From positions 1 to 64,000 of the forward strand of contig NZ_VLLL01000006.1 of NCBI RefSeq assembly GCF_007994225.1: a stretch of DNA of 64,000 nucleotides, written 5' to 3'. Positions 9,231 through 17,623 of the stretch are shown one piece after another. This stretch comes from Stackebrandtia albiflava. GTDB taxonomy: Bacteria > Actinomycetota > Actinomycetes > Mycobacteriales > Micromonosporaceae. Numbering within the stretch: position 1 is the first letter of the stretch; each line of letters begins with the position of its first letter. The notes under the pieces are model-generated. The model did no database searches. It saw nothing but the letters and a program-made list of their open reading frames with translations, and was not told where the DNA came from. The translations under genes were made by a program, and so were the position numbers.

Positions 9231-9636
9231 CGGCGATACGCACCCCCATCGAACGCGCCGTCCCGGCGACGATCCGCATCGCGGCGGCCAGGTCGGTGGT
9301 GTTGAGGTCCGGGAGTTTGCGTTCGGCGACGGCACGGAGCTGCCGCTGCGACAGTTCACCGACGATGTCTGTCCCGGGCGTGGCGGAACCGCCGCGTCCG
9401 AGTTCCCGCTTGATGAGGAACGACGTCGGCGGTGTCTTGTACCGCAGGGTGAAACCGCGGTCCTCGGCGACGGTGACGACGACGGGGACGATCTCACCGC
9501 GCTGCCCGGCGGTGGCGGCGTCGTACTGGAGTTTGACGTCACGGATGTTGACACCCGTGACCGCCAACGCCTTGCCGAGTTCGGGAACGGCGGCGTTGCC
9601 GGCCTCGAGTGCGATGGTGACGGTGCGGGTGGGCAT
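9223..9636 (-). CDS. Ribosomal protein L11 paralogue
   Basis: The 137 residues align along the whole length with L11 (uL11): N-terminal domain with VPELGKALAVTGVNI, then the TVAEDRGFTLRYKTPPTSFLIK strand-linker (canonical TVYEDRSFTFxxKTPPA), and the rRNA-binding C-terminal domain ending KLPDLNTTDLAAAMRIVAG and TARSMGV. The proline cluster of canonical L11 (PAPPVGPALG), where thiostrepton-class peptides contact the protein, is replaced by AAVPELGKALA. An AGGAG site precedes the ATG at 9636. It is not in a rplK-rplA or nusG context; instead it is coupled to a CGNR zinc-finger gene. It is presumably an accessory L11 for specialised or stressed ribosomes, or a resistance variant. Confidence 0.9.
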   Translation of the reverse strand: MPTRTVTIALEAGNAAVPELGKALAVTGVNIRDVKLQYDAATAGQRGEIVPVVVTVAEDRGFTLRYKTPPTSFLIKRELGRGGSATPGTDIVGELSQRQLRAVAERKLPDLNTTDLAAAMRIVAGTARSMGVRIADA

Positions 9637-9752
9637 GACTTCTCCTCGTCCGGCGGAAAGCCGGTCGGCGACCGGCACCGGCCCAGCGTCCGGCCTCCAG
9701 TCGCGAGAGGGTCAAGCCCGTAACAAGTGACGTACGTCACCGTCCGGGACCG

Positions 9753-10079
9753 TCATTCGGTGATGCGCATCCGCGACACCCGGTCTCCGTCGAGCGTGAA
9801 CCGGAACGTAGACAGGCCGTTGTAGCCGTCGCCGCCCACGTCGATCACGGTCATGACGTCGTCGCCGTCCTCCTCGGCGGACCGCACGTCGAAGGTCTGC
9901 CGGACCCCGATGCTCTCCCGTTCGCTCCACTCCCGGATCTGCTCGTGACCGGTGAACTCCCGGCCCCAGTCCTCGACGACGCCGTCCTCGGTGAACGCCC
10001 CGACGAATCCGGCGAGGTCGCCGTCGTTGACCGCCGCGACGAGCAGCCTGACCGGTTCGGGCAGTGCGATGTCGGCCAT
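9753..10079 (-). CDS. NTF2-like (SnoaL-type) nuclear-transport-factor-2-fold protein
   Basis: A 108-residue single-domain protein with the fold's N-terminal helix (LLVAAVNDGDLAGFVGAFTEDGVVEDWGREFTG) and C-terminal sheet (DRVSRMRI). Such proteins are small cone-shaped binding or isomerase folds, with DWGREFTGHEQIREW matching the usual D-x-G-x-x-x-x-G-x-x-x-I motif of SnoaL-like ketosteroid-isomerase relatives. The substrate is unknown. ATG at 10079 follows GGGGGAC. Confidence 0.8.
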   Translation of the reverse strand: MADIALPEPVRLLVAAVNDGDLAGFVGAFTEDGVVEDWGREFTGHEQIREWSERESIGVRQTFDVRSAEEDGDDVMTVIDVGGDGYNGLSTFRFTLDGDRVSRMRITE

Positions 10080-10159
10080 GAGTGTCCCCCTTCCGTCTCG
10101 CGTCAGCCTAGATGTCGTGCCGTCTTCCGGGGCCGGGCGAGACGAATCCGGTGCCGCGA

Positions 10160-10193
10160 CTCCGGGGGCACCCGGAGCCGGGTGCCCCCGGAG
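10160..10193 (-). terminator. Terminator of the ABC exporter operon
   Basis: CTCCGGGGGCACCCGG (10160-10175) pairs with CCGGGTGCCCCCGGAG (10178-10193), a near-perfect 15-16 bp stem with a very short loop, six bases after the permease stop on the minus strand. Confidence 0.75.
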
Positions 10194-10198
10194 GGCGG

Positions 10199-10966
10199 TC
10201 ACGCGTCGCGGTACCGGAACGCGAGCCAGCCCCCGCCGACGACGAGCAGCAGCCAGGCCGCCATGACGGCCCCGGCCGCGACGGGCGAGTACACCGCCTG
10301 CGGGCCGGCGGCGCCCACCAACTGGCCCGCGAGGTTGGTGGGGAGGGTCGCCGAGACCGGGCGCGCCCAGTCCGCGGGCAGGAAGAACGCCAGCATGGGC
10401 GCCACGAACAGCAGTCCGGTCATGGTCACCAACGCCCCGGCGGTGGCGCGCAGCAACCAGCCCAGCCCGAAACCGACGAGCGCGATGAACGCGACCCCGA
10501 CGCCGCGGCCGACGGTGAGTGTCACGGCGTCCGCCACGGTCTCCCACGGCCGGATCGGGGCGGGCCGCCCGGCGGTGAGCACGTCGGTCGCCAACACGGT
10601 CAGCCACGCGACGGCCTGGCCGCCGACGACCGCGACACCCAGTACGACCACGAGCTTCGACGCGAGCAGCCGGCCCCGCCGGGGCACCGCGACCAGGGTC
10701 GTACGGATGGCGCCACTGGTGTACTCGGCCGTGACGACGAGGGCCGCCAGGACCCCGAACAGGAACTCCGCGAACGGCATCACGGGGATGCCGATGTCGG
10801 CGGCCTCGGTGTGGATCCGGTCGGCGGCGGACATGCCGTCCCAGGTCCGGACCATGAGGTGACCGATTCCGGTGCTGCCCACCAGCACCAGGAACATCGC
10901 CCCCAGCAGTGCCCGGCTGGACCGGACGCGGTGGAGCTTGTGCCATTCGGACGCGATGACGGACAT
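10199..10966 (-). CDS. ABC-2 type transporter permease
   Basis: A 255-residue membrane protein with about six transmembrane helices, starting MSVIASEWHKLHRVRSSRALL, the usual cytosolic amphipathic start of ABC-2 permeases, then a large extracytoplasmic loop (WDGMSAADRIHTEAADI) before helix two. The start is 2 nt after the ATPase stop, so it forms an exporter with the upstream gene. The exported substrate is unknown; daunorubicin/lantibiotic-type exporters controlled by NarL-family systems are the nearest architectural relatives. Confidence 0.9.
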   Translation of the reverse strand: MSVIASEWHKLHRVRSSRALLGAMFLVLVGSTGIGHLMVRTWDGMSAADRIHTEAADIGIPVMPFAEFLFGVLAALVVTAEYTSGAIRTTLVAVPRRGRLLASKLVVVLGVAVVGGQAVAWLTVLATDVLTAGRPAPIRPWETVADAVTLTVGRGVGVAFIALVGFGLGWLLRATAGALVTMTGLLFVAPMLAFFLPADWARPVSATLPTNLAGQLVGAAGPQAVYSPVAAGAVMAAWLLLVVGGGWLAFRYRDA

Positions 10967-10968
10967 CG

Positions 10969-11874
10969 TCAGGACTCCTCTCCGGTGCGGAACTCCACGG
11001 CGTCGGCCGTGAGTTGCAAGTAACTGTCCTCAAGGGACGCGGATCGGGGGGTGAGGCGGTGCAGCGTGATCCCGTGTCGCAACGCGATCTCACCGAGCCG
11101 TTCGGCGGTCAACCCGGTCACCGACATGCCCTCCGGGTCGGGGGCGACGACGCCTCCCGCCTCGGTGAAGGCGGACTCGGCGGCGACCGGGTCGGCGGCC
11201 GCGACCAGGACGTCCCGCCGGAACCGCTCCGCCAGGTCCGCCATCGACGATTCGAGGATCAACCGGCCCCGCCCGATCACCAGGACGTGATCGGCGGTCA
11301 ACTGCATCTCGCTCATCAGGTGACTCGACACCAGGACCGTCCGCCCGGTGGCGGCCTCGGCGCGCATGAGGTCGCGGATCCACCGGATCCCCTCCGGGTC
11401 GAGGCCGTTGACGGGTTCGTCGAACAGCAGCACCTCCGGTTCCCCCAGGAGGGCGGCCGCGATGCCGAGTCGCTGCCGCATTCCGAGTGAGAAGCCACCG
11501 ATCCGTCGGCGTCCCACGTCGGTCAACCCCACCCGCTCCAGGACGGTGTCCACCCTGGCGGCACCCAACCGGTTGGCGCGCGCCAACGCGATGAGGTGGT
11601 CCCGCGCGGCCAGACCCGGATGCATCGCCCCGGCGTCCAGGAGGGCGCCGACGTGCCGCAGCGGTTCGGCGATGCGGTCGTAGGGCCGCCCCAGCACCCG
11701 GGCACTCCCCCGGTCCGGCCGGTCGAGGCCGAGCACCATCCGCATCGTCGTGGACTTCCCCGCCCCGTTGGGGCCCAGGAACCCGGTGACCCGGCCCGGT
11801 TTCACCGTGAAGCTCAAGCGGTCGACCGCGGTGCGGCGACCGAAACGCTTGGTCAGTTCGGATACTTCGATCAT
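10969..11874 (-). CDS. ABC transporter ATP-binding protein
   Basis: A 301-residue ATPase of the DrrA/multidrug type. Walker A GPNGAGKST at about residues 34-42, ABC signature FSLGMRQRL near 135-143, Walker B EVLLFDEPVNGLDPEG at about 152-167 and the switch His in VSSHLMSEM near 190. A C-terminal extension of about 85 residues follows the nucleotide-binding domain, as in drug and bacitracin exporters. First gene of a two-gene operon; divergent from the sensor kinase at 12043 across a palindromic site. Confidence 0.93.
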   Translation of the reverse strand: MIEVSELTKRFGRRTAVDRLSFTVKPGRVTGFLGPNGAGKSTTMRMVLGLDRPDRGSARVLGRPYDRIAEPLRHVGALLDAGAMHPGLAARDHLIALARANRLGAARVDTVLERVGLTDVGRRRIGGFSLGMRQRLGIAAALLGEPEVLLFDEPVNGLDPEGIRWIRDLMRAEAATGRTVLVSSHLMSEMQLTADHVLVIGRGRLILESSMADLAERFRRDVLVAAADPVAAESAFTEAGGVVAPDPEGMSVTGLTAERLGEIALRHGITLHRLTPRSASLEDSYLQLTADAVEFRTGEES

Positions 11875-11975
11875 GGCGACACGATGCCCGCCGGAAGGGG
11901 TCCGGCGCGTCGCCGTGACGGTGTCATTCCCGGCTACGGCCGGGGTCGGGCGCCGGGTCGTCGTGACGCAGGGAC

Positions 11976-11993
11976 GTCATACCGGGGTATGAC
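11976..11993. promoter_or_regulatory. Palindromic operator between ABC exporter and two-component genes
   Basis: GTCATACC and GGTATGAC flank a two-base centre, making a perfect 8-bp dyad in the divergent gap between the exporter (minus) and the sensor kinase (plus). NarL/LuxR-type regulators bind such inverted repeats, so the adjacent response regulator is the obvious candidate. The position and perfection of the repeat are seen; the binding is inferred. Confidence 0.65.
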
Positions 11994-12042
11994 CCCGCGA
12001 GTCCGACGCGGGTCCGGTGGCGGCGCGTTAGGGTCGGCCGAC

Positions 12043-13212
12043 ATGACGTCTCCTCCGCGAACCGGTTGGCCGCGCCGCCTGCGCGGCATCGGCCGCGCCG
12101 TGCTGGACGTCGCGCTCGGAATCGGTGCCGGGGTCGTGCTGTGGGGCATCTCCAGTGTCGCGGGTGTCGAGGGCCGGCCGTTGCTGCCGGCGGGCCTCGC
12201 GTGGTTCGCGGTACTCGCCACTGCGGTGGGTGCCTCGGTGGCGGTGCGGCGCCGGTGGCCGCTGGCGGCGCTGGTGGTCACCACGGTCGCCATGCTGTTG
12301 TTCACGCTGTCGGGTGCCACCCGGGAGCCCTACACGTTCACCGCGCTGGTCATGTACGAGGTGGCGGCGCGACGGCCCCCGGCCCGCTCCGCCCTCGCGC
12401 TGACCGGCGTCGTCGCGGCCGCGGGTACCACCATCACCGTGGTGTACCTGCCCACCGACGGCTGGTACGGCACGGTCGGACTGCTGATCAGCATCGTCGT
12501 CCTGAACCTCGGTGGGTGGTTGCTGGGCCAGGTGAAACGGCTCCACGACGTCGCGGTGTCCCGGGACGAGGCCGAACGCCGCCGCCAGGCCGTCACGGTG
12601 GAGCGGCTGCGGATCGCCCGGGAACTCCACGACGTCGTCGCGCACAGCATGAGCGTGATCGCGGTGAAGGCGGGGGTGACCGCGCTGGTCGCCGAGTCCG
12701 ACCCACCGGAGGCGGCCAGGGCGCTGCGGGTCATCGAGGACACCAGCCGCAAGGCGCTCGTCGAGATGCGGCACATGCTCGGCGTGCTGCGGGACGGCTC
12801 CGACGACGCCACGGAGGGCGCGCTGCTGCCCGCGCCCCGGCTCACCGACCTGCGGGAACTGGTCGACCGGGCGGCCGTCGCGGGCGTCGCGGTGGACCTC
12901 TCGGCTACCGTGGCCGAACCGCTGCCCGAAGGGGTCGAACTGGCGGTGTACCGGATCGTGCAGGAGGCGGTGACGAACGTGATCAAGCACGCCGGGGTAC
13001 CGGAATGCCGGGTCGTGGTGGCGATGGACGGCGGCGAGGTCGTCGTGACCGTCTCCGACTCCGGGCGCGGCGGGGAACCGGGCGGACGTGGGCACGGCAT
13101 CACCGGGATGCGGGAACGCGTCGCCGTGTACGGCGGTGAGGTGTCGGCCGGGCCGGGTCCGTCCGGCGGGTTCACCGTCGCGGCGCGGATTCCGGCGGGG
13201 GAGGCGGAGTGA
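12043..13212 (+). CDS. Sensor histidine kinase, NarL-system (HisKA_3) type
   Basis: A 389-residue membrane kinase. Four to five hydrophobic segments (about 20-160) precede a HisKA_3 dimerisation helix with phospho-acceptor His196 in ERLRIARELHDVVAHSM, then a HATPase_c domain with VQEAVTNVIKHAG (N box) and SDSGRGGEPGGRGHGITGM (G boxes). The membrane sensor has little extracytoplasmic sequence, as in intramembrane-sensing kinases that respond to cell-envelope-active compounds. The ATG at 12043 is chosen because the longer frame runs through the divergent promoter region. Its stop overlaps the response regulator start by 4 nt. Confidence 0.92.
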   Translation: MTSPPRTGWPRRLRGIGRAVLDVALGIGAGVVLWGISSVAGVEGRPLLPAGLAWFAVLATAVGASVAVRRRWPLAALVVTTVAMLLFTLSGATREPYTFTALVMYEVAARRPPARSALALTGVVAAAGTTITVVYLPTDGWYGTVGLLISIVVLNLGGWLLGQVKRLHDVAVSRDEAERRRQAVTVERLRIARELHDVVAHSMSVIAVKAGVTALVAESDPPEAARALRVIEDTSRKALVEMRHMLGVLRDGSDDATEGALLPAPRLTDLRELVDRAAVAGVAVDLSATVAEPLPEGVELAVYRIVQEAVTNVIKHAGVPECRVVVAMDGGEVVVTVSDSGRGGEPGGRGHGITGMRERVAVYGGEVSAGPGPSGGFTVAARIPAGEAE

Positions 13213-13883
13213 CGGCACCGGTGCGGGTACTGATCGCCGACGATCAGGCGTTGGTGCGCGGCAGTTTCCGGCTGCTGGTGGACACCGCGCCCCGGCTGGT
13301 CGCGGTGGGGGAGGCCGAGAACGGGGTCGCGGCGGTGGAGGCGGCGCTGCGTGAGCTCCCCGACGTGGTGCTCATGGACATCCGCATGCCGGAGATGGAC
13401 GGGATCGAGGCGACCCGGCGGATCTGCGCGGAGACCGACGCCGTCAAGGTGCTGATCCTCACCACATTCGACCTCGACTCCTATGTGTACGAGGCGTTGC
13501 GCGCCGGGGCGAGCGGTTTCCTGCTGAAGGACACGCCGCCGCTGGAACTGTTGTCGGCGATCGACGTGATCGCCGCCGGTGACGGCCTGTTGGCGCCGTC
13601 GGTCACCCGGCGCCTGATCTCGGAGTTCGCCCGGCGCCCGGTCCCGGCGCGCGTCCCGTCGGTCGACCTGGCGCGGATCACCAACCGGGAGCGGGAGGTG
13701 TTGACGCTGGTGACGTCCGGTCTGTCCAACACCGAGATCGCAGAGGCCCTGCGGCTGAGCCCCGCGACGGTGAAGACCCACATAGGACGGCTGTTGTGGA
13801 AGCTGTCGGCCCGGGACCGGGCGCAACTGGTCATCGCCGGTTACGAGGCCGGGCTGGTGACCCCGCGCGGACGCCGGCCCTGA
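13209..13883 (+). CDS. Response regulator, NarL/LuxR family
   Basis: A 224-residue two-domain regulator. The receiver has acidic Asp11-Asp12, phospho-acceptor Asp57 in VVLMDIRMPEMDG, and Lys near residue 107 in FLLKDTPP. The LuxR-type HTH at about 155-215 contains LTNREREVLTLV-like sequence and SNTEIAEALRLSPATVKTHI. The GTG start overlaps the kinase stop (GTGA). It probably controls the divergent ABC exporter operon. Confidence 0.94.
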   Translation: MTAPVRVLIADDQALVRGSFRLLVDTAPRLVAVGEAENGVAAVEAALRELPDVVLMDIRMPEMDGIEATRRICAETDAVKVLILTTFDLDSYVYEALRAGASGFLLKDTPPLELLSAIDVIAAGDGLLAPSVTRRLISEFARRPVPARVPSVDLARITNREREVLTLVTSGLSNTEIAEALRLSPATVKTHIGRLLWKLSARDRAQLVIAGYEAGLVTPRGRRP

Positions 13884-13999
13884 CACCGTCGATCCATTGC
13901 GGAGTATGCGGCCGACTGTCGGCTGCCCGGCAGCGACACATGGACATCGACGCATAGGCTCATGGCCGTCCACCCACCCCTCACGTGACGGGAGCACCC

Positions 14000-14368
14000 A
14001 TGACCGATCCGGTATTCGACCGCAAGGACCAGCTCGCACAGATCCAGGCCGGACTGCTGGAAGGCGAGTCGATCATCGCCGTCTACGACGCCACCGGCGT
14101 CTCCACCGGCTTCATCGGCCTCACCGACCGGCGAGTGGTCATCATGGACAAGTCGTTCGTCGGTGAGAAGATCGCCCTCACGTCGATCCCGTACAGCCGC
14201 ATATCCAGCGTCAGCGTCGTCAGCAACCGGTCGTTCGCCGGACAGTTCTTCTCGTCGGGGACCATCGCGATCCACGTCGGCACCAGCGTCTACGAGTGCG
14301 TGTTCCGCGGCGACGAGAAGACCCACCACGTCCACCAGGTGATCATGCACCACATCACCACCTCGTGA
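14000..14368 (+). CDS. PH-domain (bacterial PH-like) protein
   Basis: A 122-residue soluble protein with a pattern typical of bacterial pleckstrin-homology (bPH) proteins: LLEGESIIAVYDATGVSTGFIGLTDRRVVIMD (GxIGLTDRRVV is the family's diagnostic strand-turn) followed by SIPYSRISSVSVVS and a C-terminal helix with several His. ATG at 14000 is preferred because GGGAG lies 6-7 nt upstream; a GTG at 13985 is an alternative. These proteins are poorly understood; a role in membrane or protein binding is inferred from the fold. Confidence 0.8.
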   Translation: MTDPVFDRKDQLAQIQAGLLEGESIIAVYDATGVSTGFIGLTDRRVVIMDKSFVGEKIALTSIPYSRISSVSVVSNRSFAGQFFSSGTIAIHVGTSVYECVFRGDEKTHHVHQVIMHHITTS

Positions 14369-14508
14369 CCCCCGGCCCGCCCCGCCGGAACCGACACGGC
14401 TGTGTCCGGTGTCTCCTTCCGGCGGGCGGGAACCCGGATCGCCCGCCACCGCCGTAACGTCTGCGTCCCGCCCCGCGGCCCACCGCCGCCAGCTCCACCG
14501 GAGCCGCC

Positions 14509-15774
14509 GTGACGTCGACGCGATCGCCACAGGACGTCTTCCGGCTGCCCGGGTTCGCGCTGTTCTGGACCGCCGAATCGGTGTCACTGTTCGGGGTCTA
14601 CGTCACCACCATCGCCCTGCAGGTGCTCGTCGTGCTCGAACTCGACGGCACCGCCGCCGACGTCGGACTCGTGAACGCCGCCCGGTGGCTCCCCTACCTG
14701 CTGCTGGGCCTCGTACTGGGCGCGATCGTCGAACGGTGGCGACGGAAACCCGTCATGGTCGTCACCGACCTGGGTAGGGCCGCGCTGCTCACCGCGATCC
14801 CGGTGCTCTGGTTCACCGGGCTGCTGAGCCTGCCCACCCTCATCGCCACCGTCGGCCTGCTCGGTGTCCTGTCGCTCCTGAACGACGCCGCCTCCCAGTC
14901 GTTCCTGCCCCGGCTCGTCGCCGCCGACCGGTTGCTCGCCGCCAACGCCAGGATCGACCAGAGCGAGGCCGTCGCGCAGACGTCCGGGCCGGTACTCGGC
15001 GGCGCCCTCGTCACCGTGTGGGGGGCACCGTTGGCCGTCCTCACCGACGCCGTCGGGCACCTGGTCTCGGCGGTCGCGGTGTGGCGGATCAAGATCACCG
15101 AACCGTTGCACCGGCGCGAACCCGGCGCCCGCCTGTGGCGGGACGTCAAGGCGGGGGTGCGGTGGGGATACCGCCACCGCACGCTCGCGCCCCTGGCGTT
15201 GTCCACACACATCTGGTTCCTGTTCAACAGCATGGCCACGACCGCGCTCGTGCCGTTCATCCTGTCCGGGCTGGGACTCAGTCCCGCCGCACTGGGCGTC
15301 GCGATGGCCGCCGCCGGCGTCGCCGGACTGGGCGGCAGCCTGCTCGCGGTACGGGTCGGCCTACGGTGGGGCGCGGGTCCCACCGTCATCGCGTGCCGGA
15401 TCCTGGCGGCGGTGGCGTGGGCGGCGATCGCACTCGTCCCCGACGATCCGCTCTTCGGTCAACAGTGGACGCTCACGGCGCTGCTCGCGGGCTGCCAGTT
15501 CCTGTACGGTACGGCGTTGGGCCTGGAGAACGCCAACGAGATGGGATACCGGCAGATCACCACCCCCGACCACATGCAGGCCCGGGTGAACACCACCATG
15601 CGGTCGGTGAACCGGGCGATGATCGTGGTCGGTGCGCCCGTCGGCGGCCTGCTCGCCGACTCGATCGGGCACCGCCCGGTGTTCCTGGTCGCCGCCGCCG
15701 GATTCGGCCTGGCCGTGCTGACGTTGCTGCTGTCACCGTTCCGCACCGCCCGGCACGACGACGCGGCGGCCTGA
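14509..15774 (+). CDS. MFS transporter, MFS_3/EntS-like
   Basis: A 421-residue, 12-helix major facilitator with N-terminal FRLPGFALFWTAESVSLFG typical of EntS-like and macrolide-type exporters in actinobacteria. The loop between helices 2 and 3 carries GAIVERWRRKPVMVVTDLGRAA (G-x-x-x-D-R-x-x-R-R-variant), the MFS motif A region. GTG start with CCGGAG upstream. No regulator is adjacent, so the substrate (siderophore or drug) is open. Confidence 0.9.
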   Translation: MTSTRSPQDVFRLPGFALFWTAESVSLFGVYVTTIALQVLVVLELDGTAADVGLVNAARWLPYLLLGLVLGAIVERWRRKPVMVVTDLGRAALLTAIPVLWFTGLLSLPTLIATVGLLGVLSLLNDAASQSFLPRLVAADRLLAANARIDQSEAVAQTSGPVLGGALVTVWGAPLAVLTDAVGHLVSAVAVWRIKITEPLHRREPGARLWRDVKAGVRWGYRHRTLAPLALSTHIWFLFNSMATTALVPFILSGLGLSPAALGVAMAAAGVAGLGGSLLAVRVGLRWGAGPTVIACRILAAVAWAAIALVPDDPLFGQQWTLTALLAGCQFLYGTALGLENANEMGYRQITTPDHMQARVNTTMRSVNRAMIVVGAPVGGLLADSIGHRPVFLVAAAGFGLAVLTLLLSPFRTARHDDAAA

Positions 15775-15868
15775 CGGGCGGAGGAACGGGTCGGCGCCCC
15801 GGGGCATCCCCGCCGGACGGTGTCGCGCGTCTTGCGAGCGGACAGCCGACATGAAGGAGGCCACCGCG

Positions 15869-16384
15869 ATGCGGCCCAGTCACGAGACCGAGTACTGCGA
15901 GTTCGTGGCGGCGAACCTCATCCCGTTGCGACGCTTCGCCTACCTCGTATGCGGGGACTGGCATCGCGCTGAGGACGCGGTACAGACGGTGCTCACGAAA
16001 CTCTACGTGGACTGGCACCGGACGGTTCGCCGTGATCCGCAGGCGTACGTCAGGCGCATGGTCGTCAACGCGCTGCACGACGTGCACCGGCGAAGCTGGT
16101 TCCGGCGGGAACGACCGGCGGAGACGCTACCCGACACGGCGTACGACCGCGCCGAGGCGACCGAGGACCGCCTGGTCCTGCTCGACGCCCTCGCCAAGCT
16201 CCCGGTCAGGCGCCGGGCGACCCTGGTGTTGCGGTTCTGGGAGGACCGGTCCATCGAGGACACGGCCAGGATCATGGGCTGTTCGGAGACGACAGTGAAG
16301 AGTCAGACCGCGCGGGGCTTGCACACGCTGCGCGATCTGCTCCCCAACTCCATGACAGAGCGGATCGAGGTTATACCGACATGA
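15869..16384 (+). CDS. ECF RNA polymerase sigma factor, SigE family
   Basis: A 171-residue group 4 sigma factor. Region 2 includes RRFAYLVCGDWHRAEDAVQTVLTKLY, region 4 includes LVLLDALAKLPVRRRATLVL and SIEDTARIMGCSETTVKSQTARGL. The ATG at 15869 is used because AAGGAGG sits 9 nt upstream; the longer frame from 15851 would place that site inside the coding sequence. It is followed with a 4-nt overlap by a membrane-anchored protein that probably acts with it. Autoregulation is common in this family but I see no matching promoter. Confidence 0.93.
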   Translation: MRPSHETEYCEFVAANLIPLRRFAYLVCGDWHRAEDAVQTVLTKLYVDWHRTVRRDPQAYVRRMVVNALHDVHRRSWFRRERPAETLPDTAYDRAEATEDRLVLLDALAKLPVRRRATLVLRFWEDRSIEDTARIMGCSETTVKSQTARGLHTLRDLLPNSMTERIEVIPT

Positions 16385-17292
16385 CAGACGACATCAAGGC
16401 CGTCTTCGAACAGACGTTGCCGGAGACGGAACCACCGCCCAGGTGGGACACCGGGCGTTACCTGGAGGCGGGCCGTACTCGGCGACGGCGACGCCACATC
16501 GCCGCCGCCGGTACCGGCACCTTCGCCGTGGTCGCCGCCGCCCTGGCGGTCGCGATCCCGCTGTCCGTACCGGGGGCCGACGTCGCGACACCCGGAGACG
16601 ACACACCGGAGCCCTCCGCGTCCACCACACTGCCGACGCAGTACCCGCCCGCACCCGCCGACTGGGACGAGTACACCGAGATCGTCTCCGGGCTCATCGC
16701 GGAACAGTTCCCCGAACTGTTGGTGCAGGACCTCAGCGAGGTGTTCGAGTTGGCGGAGACCGGTGAGGCGTGGACGGACGACCCCGACGCGGCGATGGAG
16801 ATACCGCACACGGCCGAGCTGTGGTTCGAGACCGCCGAGGGGGAGCCCGCGGGGTCGTTGAGCGTCCGGCTGTTCGAGCCCGGCCCCTGGACCGACGAGA
16901 TCTCCGAGGAGTGGCTCCACTACCCGGACCCGTTCGGCGGGCCGCTCGTCGGATGCTGGAGTGGCAGTTACGAGGTGCAGCAGGAGGACTCGGGCGTGGT
17001 GAAGACCATGCACACCGAGACCACGTGCGACGAGGCCACCACCTCCGACGGCGACCGGATGGTCACGGTGGAGAGCCGGCAGTTCTACGAGGGCGAACCC
17101 GTCCAGAGCATCAGGAAGACCGTCGTGGTGTACCGCGCCGACGACACCGCCGTCATGCTGGCGACGCACTGCGGCAACGACGACGAGGACGAGGAGTCCG
17201 GGCGCTGCTACGAGTCGCCCGTCGACGTCGCGGCGCTCGCCGCGATCGCGCAGGACCTACCGGCGATCATCGTGACCGACGACGGCCGGTGA
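16381..17292 (+). CDS. Membrane-anchored partner of the SigE-family sigma factor
   Basis: A 303-residue protein with a short cytosolic N-terminus (MTDDIKAVFEQTLPETEPPP, then an Arg-rich RTRRRRRHIAAA stretch), one transmembrane helix at about residues 43-63, and a 230-residue acidic extracytoplasmic domain with four cysteines (for example VGCWSGSYEV and RCYESP). The topology and the ATGA overlap with the sigma gene suggest an anti-sigma or sensor role, although the zinc-binding anti-sigma motif (HxxxCxxC) is absent. The cytosolic part is short for a classical anti-sigma factor, so a lipoprotein-like sensing role is possible. Confidence 0.7.
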   Translation: MTDDIKAVFEQTLPETEPPPRWDTGRYLEAGRTRRRRRHIAAAGTGTFAVVAAALAVAIPLSVPGADVATPGDDTPEPSASTTLPTQYPPAPADWDEYTEIVSGLIAEQFPELLVQDLSEVFELAETGEAWTDDPDAAMEIPHTAELWFETAEGEPAGSLSVRLFEPGPWTDEISEEWLHYPDPFGGPLVGCWSGSYEVQQEDSGVVKTMHTETTCDEATTSDGDRMVTVESRQFYEGEPVQSIRKTVVVYRADDTAVMLATHCGNDDEDEESGRCYESPVDVAALAAIAQDLPAIIVTDDGR

Positions 17293-17297
17293 CCCGT

Positions 17298-17330
17298 GGG
17301 TGTGGCCGCCGGGGCACGGCGGCCACACCC
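17298..17330 (+). terminator. Terminator after the sigma factor operon
   Basis: GGGTGTGGCCGCC (17298-17310) pairs with the complementary GGCGGCCACACCC (17318-17330) as a 13-14 bp stem with a short GGGGCAC loop, five bases after the stop. Typical GC-rich hairpin without a T-run. Confidence 0.75.
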
Positions 17331-17452
17331 GCGGCGACGGGTGTGGGTGGCGGGCCGTTCCCCCGCGAGAACCGGGGGCCGCCACTCCTCCTCCCCATGG
17401 CGTCGAGCCTATGCCCGAAGGTCGCGGGGTGTCGAGCCGCGCGACGGCGGGC

Positions 17453-17481
17453 TGTGGATAACCCCGCATTGTGGAAAACCG
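17453..17481 (+). repeat. Paired DnaA-box-like motifs, locus 1
   Basis: TGTGGATAA (17453-17461) is the exact complement of the DnaA box TTATCCACA. Eight bases later TGTGGAAAA (17470-17478) is a one-mismatch version, followed by CCG. The same two motifs, in the same order and with the same 8-nt spacing, occur inverted at 30591-30620. It lies in a 331-bp gene-free gap (17293-17623) in which I see no other feature besides the terminator. Confidence 0.6.
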
Positions 17482-17623
17482 GCCAAGCCGAACCTCGCCC
17501 GGCGGGCGGTGACGGGAATCGCGGAGGTCACCGGCACTCCGCGCCCCGGCGGGCCGGCACCGCGAAAGCCCCGGCGCACACGAAACGGCGGCCACCACCG
17601 GGTGACCGCCGTTTCGGCATGTA

